This document shows positions 14,435 to 19,886 of a stretch of DNA of 19,886 bases, piece by piece. Below the pieces are notes generated by a model. It was not told where the DNA came from and did no database searches. It was given only the letters and a program-made list of their open reading frames with translations. The translations under genes and the position numbers were made by a program. The first letter of the stretch is position 1. Each line of letters opens with the position of its first letter. The stretch spans positions 1 through 19,886 of the forward strand of contig CAKQOW010000045.1 of assembly GCA_934256595.1 (NCBI GenBank), in the 5' to 3' direction. Source of the DNA: an uncultured Clostridia bacterium. GTDB lineage: Bacteria; Bacillota; Clostridia; Peptostreptococcales; Anaerovoracaceae.

Positions 14435-14463
14435 ACTTTATCACAGCAACGCAAACCTGTCAA
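14435..14463 (-). promoter_or_regulatory. Promoter of the amino-acid ABC operon
   Basis: On the minus strand TTGACA (14463 to 14458), a 17-bp spacer and TAAAGT (14440 to 14435) preceded by TGA give a promoter with a consensus -35 and an extended -10. It begins 38 bp after the stop of the ABC exporter gene. No hairpin terminator for the exporter was found in that gap. Confidence 0.7.
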
Positions 14464-14500
14464 TAGTTTTGAGTATTTTCAGAATAATCAGAACGAAGCG

Positions 14501-16240
14501 TTATATGGCGCTGTACCTGTAAAGCTGAGCATACTGACCGCCTGCAGCCATAAGCTGCTGGTGTGTTCCCTGCTCTTTAATCTGTCCGTCATCTATGAGG
14601 ATAATTCTGTCAGCGCCCCGTATGGTGGACAGTCTGTGTGCTATTATAACTGTGGTTCTGCCCTCCGCCAGCTTGTCAAAGGCTTTCTGTATTCTTGTTT
14701 CCGTAACTGTGTCAAGAGCCGAGGTTGCCTCGTCAAGTATCAGGACAGGCGGGTTTTTGAGGAATATGCGGGAAATTGATATTCTCTGCTTCTGCCCTCC
14801 CGAAAGCAGCACGCCTCTTTCACCCACATAGGAGTCGAATTTATCGGGCATATTCATTATATCGTCATATATCTCCGCCTTGCGCGCAGCTTCAAACACC
14901 TCTTCATCAGTGGCCTCCGGTCTGCCGTATCTGATGTTTTCCATGACGGTTCCCGGAAACAGAAATACGTCCTGCTGCACTATTCCTATATTTTTACGAA
15001 GCGTCTCCTTTGATATACTTCTCACATCGACATTATCAAGCTTCACGCAGCCCGCATCCACATCATAAAATCTCGGTATGAGCTGGCACAGCGTGCTTTT
15101 GCCGCCTCCCGACGGACCTACTATTGCAACGGTTTCGCCCTCGCTTATCTCAAGGTTGATATTATCCAGAACGCTGGTCTTGTCGTCATAGGTGAAGCAT
15201 ACGTTTTCTATGCTTATTCTGCCTCTGACTGCATCAGGCTTCACAGGCTCTGCCGGCTCCTTTACCTCAGGCTGCAGTCTCATCAGATCTATAAATCTGG
15301 TAAGTCCCGCATAGCCGTTCATAAATATTTCTGTGAAGTTGCCCAGCTTTCTTATTGGGTTTATAAAGGTGCTTATATACAGATAAAAGGTGACAAGATC
15401 CACATAGTTCATATTGTCTTTCATTATGAGCCAGCCGCCGAACGCCATTATAACGACGGGCATTATGCACATAAAGTACTCCAGCGATGAGTTGAATTTA
15501 CCGAATGCGCTGTAGCTGGCGCACTTGGCTGTTTTGAATTTCTCATTGGCCTGCGCGAATTTCCTGTAGTCCGACTCCTCGTTTGCAAAGGCTTTAGATG
15601 TTCTGATGCCCGAAAGTCCCGACTCTATCTCTCCGTTTATCTCAGACATGGTTATTTTGACATTGCGTGATGTGGTAACCATATTCTTGCGGCAAAGCAT
15701 TACAACCGCAAGGAATATAGGGATTATTATCAGTATCACAAGGGCAAGCTGCCACTGAACCGTAAACATAATGCATATGGCTCCTACAATTGTCACAAAG
15801 GCTACAAACAGATCCTCCGGTCCATGATGCGAAAGCTCTGTGATTTCAAACAGGTCGCCTGTCATTCTGTTCATAAGCTGCCCTGTTCTGTTGTTGTCAA
15901 AGAATTTAAAATCAAGGCTCTGCATATGTCTGAACAGGTCATCTCTCAGGTCCGCCTCTACTCTGACGCCGAACATATGACCCCAGTAGGTGATTATATA
16001 GTTCATTCCCGCCCTTATTACAAAGGCTGCCGCAACTATAATCATTACCATAAAAAATGTATCAAACTGTCTTGCAGGCAGAAGCTGGTTCATTGAGCTT
16101 CTTGCCACAAGAGGAAATGCCAGATCTATAAGCGCCATAACAAGAGCGCAGGAAAGGTCCAGTACAAACAGGCCTCTATGGGGTCTGAAATACTGCACCA
16201 GTACTCTGAGCGGTGTTTTGCTGTAATCTTTGTTGTTCAT
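14501..16240 (-). CDS. ABC exporter half-transporter (MsbA/multidrug type)
   Basis: This 579-aa fused exporter has six N-terminal membrane helices (about 20-320) and a C-terminal ATPase. Walker A is GPSGGGKST (375-383), the Q-loop Gln422, signature LSGGQKQR (479-486), Walker B VLILDEATSALD (499-510) and H-loop His535 in IIAHRLS. The catalytic Glu504 is present, so it should be active as a homodimer. The family exports lipids, drugs or peptides; there is no peptidase domain, so it is not a bacteriocin-processing type. The start has AAGGAGG 8 nt upstream. It follows the AEC carrier gene by 46 bp with no terminator between, so the two are likely co-transcribed. The substrate is unknown. Confidence 0.92.
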   Translation of the reverse strand: MNNKDYSKTPLRVLVQYFRPHRGLFVLDLSCALVMALIDLAFPLVARSSMNQLLPARQFDTFFMVMIIVAAAFVIRAGMNYIITYWGHMFGVRVEADLRDDLFRHMQSLDFKFFDNNRTGQLMNRMTGDLFEITELSHHGPEDLFVAFVTIVGAICIMFTVQWQLALVILIIIPIFLAVVMLCRKNMVTTSRNVKITMSEINGEIESGLSGIRTSKAFANEESDYRKFAQANEKFKTAKCASYSAFGKFNSSLEYFMCIMPVVIMAFGGWLIMKDNMNYVDLVTFYLYISTFINPIRKLGNFTEIFMNGYAGLTRFIDLMRLQPEVKEPAEPVKPDAVRGRISIENVCFTYDDKTSVLDNINLEISEGETVAIVGPSGGGKSTLCQLIPRFYDVDAGCVKLDNVDVRSISKETLRKNIGIVQQDVFLFPGTVMENIRYGRPEATDEEVFEAARKAEIYDDIMNMPDKFDSYVGERGVLLSGGQKQRISISRIFLKNPPVLILDEATSALDTVTETRIQKAFDKLAEGRTTVIIAHRLSTIRGADRIILIDDGQIKEQGTHQQLMAAGGQYAQLYRYSAI

Positions 16241-16286
16241 ATATAAAGCCTCCTTGTTCAGGTTATTATTTCAATTCACTGCATCT

Positions 16287-17225
16287 CTACAGATAAAGCT
16301 GCATAAGCAGGATTGCCGCCACAGGAAGCGTACCCATGGAAAGCAGCGTGGTCATTGCAACTCCCTCTGCCATAAGCGCGGCGTTTCTGTTTTCTTTGAG
16401 GGCTATTGCGGTGCTTACCACAGCGCACGGAAATGCCGCCGCAAATATGAGTATAAGCTTGGATTCCGGCGCAAGCGGCAGCCAGTTTACCGCAAGAAAT
16501 GTAAGCGCCGGTATAAGTATCACGTTGCACAGGCTCGCCGTAATCAGCCGTTTGTTTGTAAGCATTTTGCCAATGCTGCTTTCGGAAAGCTGCACTCCCA
16601 CAACTATCATCGAAACAGGGATTGTCGCATCGCCTATAGTATTTATAAAGTCGGCTAAAATATCCGGGAGCTGCACCTTGAGAAGCATAAGCACCAGCCC
16701 TATAATCAGCGCGTAGGTGCACATATTGAGCATCGGCATAAGCATACCCTTAATACCCTCTTTTTTGCGAAAGCCGTAGTTCATCTGATATACCATCATT
16801 GAATAAATGTATATATTCAGGACTATGTTCTGTATTACCATAAGGAAGAAGTATGTATTGCCGAATATGGCCTTGGTAACGGGAAATCCCATAAAGCCTG
16901 TGTTTACGGCCGTAATTATAACCATAAGCACTCCTGCATCTTCCCTGTCACAGCGCATCAGTTTTACAATCAGAAACGAAACCGCCATAGCTGCAAGGAA
17001 GAATATGAATGAGCCTGCCACAATCTGTATCATAAGCTCAAAGGTATGAGCGTCCAGCGTCTGTGAGGTCATAGAGCCTATTATCATACATGGCGAGGTT
17101 ATAAATAGGAGCAGATTGGAAAGATATTTCTTGGACTCTGCCGGAAGTATGCCTGTTTTGCTTGCTGTAAATCCTATCGCTGTCATTGCAAATATCGCTG
17201 CTATTTTTAGAAAAACTGTAAGCAT
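16287..17225 (-). CDS. AEC-family transporter (auxin efflux carrier/malate permease type)
   Basis: This 312-aa membrane protein shows about ten hydrophobic segments in two fivefold halves. The family start is FLKIAAIFAMTAIGFTASKTGILP, followed by YLSNLLLFITSPCMI. NAVNTGFMGFPVTKAIFG-type and SMIVVGVQLSE-type segments match AEC carriers of bacteria, some of which move malate, malonate or other organic acids. The start is the ATG at 17225 with GGGAG 7 nt upstream; an earlier in-frame start at 17279 lies upstream of the extended -10 promoter and is rejected. It is the first gene of a probable two-gene unit with the ABC exporter. The substrate is not predictable. Confidence 0.88.
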   Translation of the reverse strand: MLTVFLKIAAIFAMTAIGFTASKTGILPAESKKYLSNLLLFITSPCMIIGSMTSQTLDAHTFELMIQIVAGSFIFFLAAMAVSFLIVKLMRCDREDAGVLMVIITAVNTGFMGFPVTKAIFGNTYFFLMVIQNIVLNIYIYSMMVYQMNYGFRKKEGIKGMLMPMLNMCTYALIIGLVLMLLKVQLPDILADFINTIGDATIPVSMIVVGVQLSESSIGKMLTNKRLITASLCNVILIPALTFLAVNWLPLAPESKLILIFAAAFPCAVVSTAIALKENRNAALMAEGVAMTTLLSMGTLPVAAILLMQLYL

Positions 17226-17259
17226 ATATATCTCCCGAAGTAAAATTTCTATACCTTTA

Positions 17260-17268
17260 AGTATATCA
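17260..17268 (-). promoter_or_regulatory. Extended -10 promoter of the AEC carrier gene
   Basis: On the minus strand TGATATACT (17268 to 17260) is a strong extended -10 about 35 nt before the ATG at 17225. The -35 (ATGAAA at 16-bp spacing) is weak. The palindrome found before the XRE genes is not repeated here. Confidence 0.55.
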
Positions 17269-17303
17269 CACTCCGGCATAATTTCATTGCTTTTCTTGCT
17301 ATT

Positions 17304-17341
17304 AAAATACAGCCCGCCGCGTAAAAATGCAACAGGCTGTA
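17304..17341 (-). terminator. Terminator of the XRE regulator operon
   Basis: On the minus strand TACAGCCTGTTGC pairs with GCGGCGGGCTGTA (13 bp, three G-U wobbles, loop ATTTTTAC), followed by TTTT. It lies 33 nt after the stop of the second XRE gene. Confidence 0.75.
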
Positions 17342-17374
17342 TGAAGTTTTGTTCTTTTGTATATATTTTGCGGT

Positions 17375-18490
17375 TTACTTTAGAGTTATGTTGTAGTTGT
17401 CGTCATAGCTGTATTCCTCTGTTCCTATTATAACAGAGGTGTCATCTGTTATCAGGGTAGGGTCAAAGTTACCGTATATCTCTACAGTTTTACCTATGCT
17501 TTTATCATAATACGAAACCCCCGCCTCAAAATCTTTATCCCACTCGGCATTATCGCAGTCAAAGGAGTAGTTAACAATGTTATCAAGACCCGGCAGCGCA
17601 GAAAATGACTTTTCAAAAACAACTTTATTCTTGTTTTTAATGAATACCTTTACGTCTTCAATATTTTCCGCCAAAGCTGTTTCATTTTCATCTATATCAT
17701 CTATATTGGTATATATAATTCCGCTGTGTGTGTTCCCTTTGTCCGATGTAACTATTACATCTATATCTGGAAGCAAAGCAATTCCCTCAAGCATATATAC
17801 ACCCTCATCTATGACTACCTTCTGTTTTTCTCCGTCATTGTCAACCACAAGAGTTATCTTCATCTGTTCACCGCTTATGGGGATTGCAACATCTCCCCTA
17901 AACATACCACTGCTGTTTTCAAGGGCGGCTGTATACTGTTTGCCGCTGTCTGTTTCGGCTATTGCCGTAATTTCTGTGCTGTCGCGATATGTCTTAAGCT
18001 CCGCCTCTATGTGAAGCTTTGACTGCTGCTTCTTTTTATCAGCATCTTTTATCTTCCAGCTTACATCCGAAAATGTTTCAGACACATCGTCAGTATAGCT
18101 GTCATTATCTTCATATACAGTAGGGGAAAACCCTGTCAGTTCAAGCGCCCTTATCCTGTCTGACAGATTAGCAGCCACAGCTATCATTATCACAATCATA
18201 ACAAGGCATATGCCCGCTGTAATTATTGATACAAATTTATATATGGTTACATCCCTTTCAAGCCTGTCTGTTTTGGCAGGTTTTGCTTCTGCCGCTTCAT
18301 CTGAAATAAGGTCGTCAAGTGACACTTCAAAGAGCTTTGCCATAGCTTTGAGCTTCTCTATCTCAGGTTTGACAAGATCGCCCTCCCATTTGGATATGGA
18401 CTGTCTTGTTACTCCCAGTTTCTCCGCAAGCTGCTCCTGCGTCATATTTCTTTCATTTCTCAGTTTGTATATTTTTTCTCCTAAGGTCAT
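17375..18490 (-). CDS. Membrane-anchored XRE regulator, paralogue 1
   Basis: This 371-aa protein has an N-terminal XRE helix-turn-helix (about 5-60, recognition region VTRQSISKWEGD), a basic linker, one membrane helix (about 84-108) and a roughly 260-residue domain expected outside the cell. The outer part is homologous to that of the upstream gene: WKIKDADKKKQ, ENSSGMFRGDVAIPI, LLPDIDV and a final YDDNYNITLK have counterparts there. The first 66 residues differ from the paralogue at only four positions, while the outer domain is far less alike. It starts 14 nt after the upstream gene's stop with a GGGAGGG site, so it is the second gene of the operon. It should bind DNA while reporting a signal from outside; the signal is unknown. 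Confidence 0.87.
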   Translation of the reverse strand: MTLGEKIYKLRNERNMTQEQLAEKLGVTRQSISKWEGDLVKPEIEKLKAMAKLFEVSLDDLISDEAAEAKPAKTDRLERDVTIYKFVSIITAGICLVMIVIMIAVAANLSDRIRALELTGFSPTVYEDNDSYTDDVSETFSDVSWKIKDADKKKQQSKLHIEAELKTYRDSTEITAIAETDSGKQYTAALENSSGMFRGDVAIPISGEQMKITLVVDNDGEKQKVVIDEGVYMLEGIALLPDIDVIVTSDKGNTHSGIIYTNIDDIDENETALAENIEDVKVFIKNKNKVVFEKSFSALPGLDNIVNYSFDCDNAEWDKDFEAGVSYYDKSIGKTVEIYGNFDPTLITDDTSVIIGTEEYSYDDNYNITLK

Positions 18491-18504
18491 AGTAGCCCTC
18501 CCGT

Positions 18505-19650
18505 CTATTTTATTGTGATATGATAATTCTCATTATATATGTGTTCCTGCTCATCATCATAGCCTCCCGGAGTTTCATAGTACAGGCGGACCTCACTGCC
18601 TGCCGATATTTCCCCGCTTATCTCTATAATCCTGTCAAGAGCTTTGCTTCTGTACTGCAGGTAAAGCATTGGCGCCTGACTTCCGTCTTCCAGCAGCGCT
18701 TTTTTTCTGATTTCATAGCTTATCTCTTTTATATTACCCTCATCATTTCTGCTGACATCATCAGAAAAGACAGTATTGTCTCCGATTTTTATAAACAGCT
18801 TAATATCTTCTGCGTCCTGAGGGGCTTTGCTGCCTGTTTCGTATGAAAAATAGCTCGGCTGCAAAAGCTTTATTATTCCGCAGTAGTTATAGTCTTTAAC
18901 TGTCTGTTCGCAAACTTCTATATCAGGCAGCCATACAAGCTCTGACAGTAATGAAATTTCATCAGGCAGCGACACCATCTGCTTCTCTCCGCCACTGTCA
19001 ATGTTGATACTCATTTTTATGAATTCCGCATTTATTGGCACACTGACGTTTCCTGTAAATCTGCCGCTGTCATTTTTGAGCCTGCCTGTGCAGGTCTTAC
19101 CGTCTTTGAACGCGGCAACAGCAGTAAGACTTGTATTGTCACTATAGTTTTTAGGCTGTGCAGTAATATGTATATCTGCCGTCATATTCTCTTTGTCTAC
19201 ATCTGCCACTTTCCATTCAAGCTCTGAGAAATATGTATCTTTATCGTTCTCTTCATTTCCGTCTATTACATATGGCCTTGACTGCATCTCCAGAGTTCTT
19301 ACGCGGTGTGACAGGCTTATCATTACAATTATAGTTACTGTCATCGCTATGATAAGCAGACAGGCTATAACGGTTATTATAATCCTATTCAGTTTTTCTT
19401 TTTTGTTCAGGCTGCTCTCAGCCATGGTTTTTTCCTTGTCCTTATTATCAGAAGCTTCATCTGAAATAAGGTCGTCAAGTGAGACTTCAAAAAGCTTTGC
19501 CATTGCTTTCAGCTTCTCTATTTCAGGTTTGACAAGGTCGCCCTCCCATTTGGATATGGACTGCCTTGTGACTCCCAGCTTCTCCGCAAGCTGCTCCTGC
19601 GTCAGATTCCGGTCAGTTCTGAGCCTGTATATTTTCTCTCCTAAAGTCAT
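18505..19650 (-). CDS. Membrane-anchored XRE regulator, paralogue 2
   Basis: This 381-aa protein has the same plan as its neighbour: an XRE helix-turn-helix (5-60), a charged linker, one membrane helix (about 88-113) and a long outer domain. The start is the ATG at 19650 after GGGAGGG, matching the position and site of paralogue 1; a GTG two codons earlier lies inside that site. The outer domain keeps LEWKVADVDKENM, KNDSGRFTGNVSVPI, WLPDIEV and a final YNENYHITIK in the same order as paralogue 1, suggesting two beta-rich modules of shared origin. It is first in the operon, behind a perfect palindrome. Identical recognition helices in both proteins imply a common operator. No ligand or enzyme motif is visible. 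Confidence 0.87.
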   Translation of the reverse strand: MTLGEKIYRLRTDRNLTQEQLAEKLGVTRQSISKWEGDLVKPEIEKLKAMAKLFEVSLDDLISDEASDNKDKEKTMAESSLNKKEKLNRIIITVIACLLIIAMTVTIIVMISLSHRVRTLEMQSRPYVIDGNEENDKDTYFSELEWKVADVDKENMTADIHITAQPKNYSDNTSLTAVAAFKDGKTCTGRLKNDSGRFTGNVSVPINAEFIKMSINIDSGGEKQMVSLPDEISLLSELVWLPDIEVCEQTVKDYNYCGIIKLLQPSYFSYETGSKAPQDAEDIKLFIKIGDNTVFSDDVSRNDEGNIKEISYEIRKKALLEDGSQAPMLYLQYRSKALDRIIEISGEISAGSEVRLYYETPGGYDDEQEHIYNENYHITIK

Positions 19651-19703
19651 AATCACCCTCCCGCCATATTTTTAGTTCATTATGGCGTTTTGCCCTCGTA
19701 TTG

Positions 19704-19732
19704 TCTATAAAATGTATTTTACAATTGCGCAA
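19704..19732 (-). promoter_or_regulatory. Proximal promoter candidate of the XRE operon
   Basis: On the minus strand TTGCGC (19732 to 19727), a 17-bp spacer and TATAGA (19709 to 19704) form a moderate promoter about 54 nt before the start codon. Its -35 overlaps the palindrome at 19729-19743. Confidence 0.45.
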
Positions 19733-19743
19733 CCTGAGGTTGC
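19729..19743. promoter_or_regulatory. Palindromic operator candidate of the XRE regulators
   Basis: GCAACCTGAGGTTGC is a perfect inverted repeat (7-bp arms, 1-bp centre), extended by TG/CA beyond one mismatch. It overlaps the -35 of the proximal promoter and lies just downstream of the start expected from the distal one. XRE proteins commonly repress their own genes through such sites. No second copy was found elsewhere in the window. Confidence 0.6.
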
Positions 19744-19762
19744 ACATAGCATATTTACATAT

Positions 19763-19791
19763 ATTCTATATGCTTTTGTCCTGTTTTCCAA
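19763..19791 (-). promoter_or_regulatory. Distal promoter candidate of the XRE operon
   Basis: On the minus strand TTGGAA (19791 to 19786), a 17-bp spacer and TAGAAT (19768 to 19763) match sigma-A elements better than the proximal candidate. A transcript from here would carry the palindrome near its 5' end. Confidence 0.5.
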
Positions 19792-19804
19792 TGATTTTTT
19801 GCAC

Positions 19805-19860
19805 AAAAAAGGGGCTGTCGCATTAACGGGAACAAACCGTTAGGGCGATGAGCCCTTTTT
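19805..19860. terminator. Large terminator-like hairpin at the right edge
   Basis: A runs lead into three paired blocks, GGGCT/AGCCC, TCGC/GCGA and TAACGG/CCGTTA, separated by small internal loops, with TTTTT following on the plus strand and TTTTTT on the minus strand. It is probably a bidirectional terminator for a gene beyond the window. Its GGGGCTGTCGCA arm recalls ends of some insertion sequences, but no transposase or second end is visible. Confidence 0.6.
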
Positions 19861-19886
19861 GTGTGCGCTTATGTACTGAAAAAACA

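Noticed and set aside
14464..14520. AGCG/CGCT short stem and TCAGAA repeats after the ABC exporter as a terminator
   Set aside because: The stem is only about 4 bp and has no U-tract. The TCAGAA copies are direct, not inverted.
15743..15749. GCCACTG, resembling the cobalamin riboswitch B12 box
   Set aside because: It is inside the ABC exporter coding region, on the plus strand, with no surrounding conserved blocks and no cob gene downstream.
1..19886. CRISPR array, tRNA or rRNA genes, transposases, phage genes
   Set aside because: No regularly spaced repeats, no cloverleaf-like or rRNA sequences, and no integrase, transposase or phage proteins were seen. The region looks like a stable chromosomal segment.

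Overview
The window looks like chromosomal DNA from a low-to-moderate GC Gram-positive anaerobe, most likely Bacillota, class Clostridia. The reasons are AGGAGG-type ribosome binding sites before nearly every gene, TTGACA/TATAAT-type promoters, frequent AGA and ATA codons, a lipobox substrate-binding protein, and protein families typical of gut clostridia. No genus can be named from the sequence alone. All genes except one TetR regulator lie on the minus strand. There are no rRNA or tRNA genes, no CRISPR array and no recognisable transposase.

Layout from left to right. (1) 1-3506, a proline module: a stand-alone ornithine cyclodeaminase of the AgrE/archaeal type followed by a PutP Na+/proline symporter. 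A divergent TetR regulator shares their intergenic region, which holds two matching palindromes (AGAATGNATTCT), one over each promoter. (2) 3514-4278, mntP (Mn2+ exporter) behind a yybP-ykoY manganese riboswitch whose leader carries two terminators in series and a potential nested antiterminator. (3) 4298-9519, a cluster transcribed from a TIM-barrel protein through cobT, cobU, cobS and a second, shortened CobU-like protein to a histidine phosphatase and cysK. The last two genes appear to have their own promoter. The cob genes cover only nucleotide-loop assembly, that is cobinamide salvage or the last steps of cobalamin synthesis. (4) 9576-11921, a large protein made of two tandem ATP-grasp halves, the first of which has lost key residues, behind its own strong promoter. 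(5) 12056-14378, a complete polar amino-acid ABC importer (binding lipoprotein, permease, ATPase) with a hairpin after the first gene. (6) 14501-17225, an AEC-family carrier followed by an ABC exporter half-transporter. (7) 17375-19650, two tandem paralogous membrane-anchored XRE regulators with nearly identical DNA-binding heads and diverged outside domains, preceded by a perfect palindrome that overlaps one candidate promoter. A large terminator-like hairpin closes the right edge.

The best candidates for undescribed biology are the twin XRE membrane sensors, the half-degenerate tandem ATP-grasp protein, the double-terminator Mn riboswitch leader, the two CobU-family proteins with complementary motif losses, and the TetR-controlled ornithine-to-proline module. 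All functional statements rest on motif reading and family knowledge; no database search was run.
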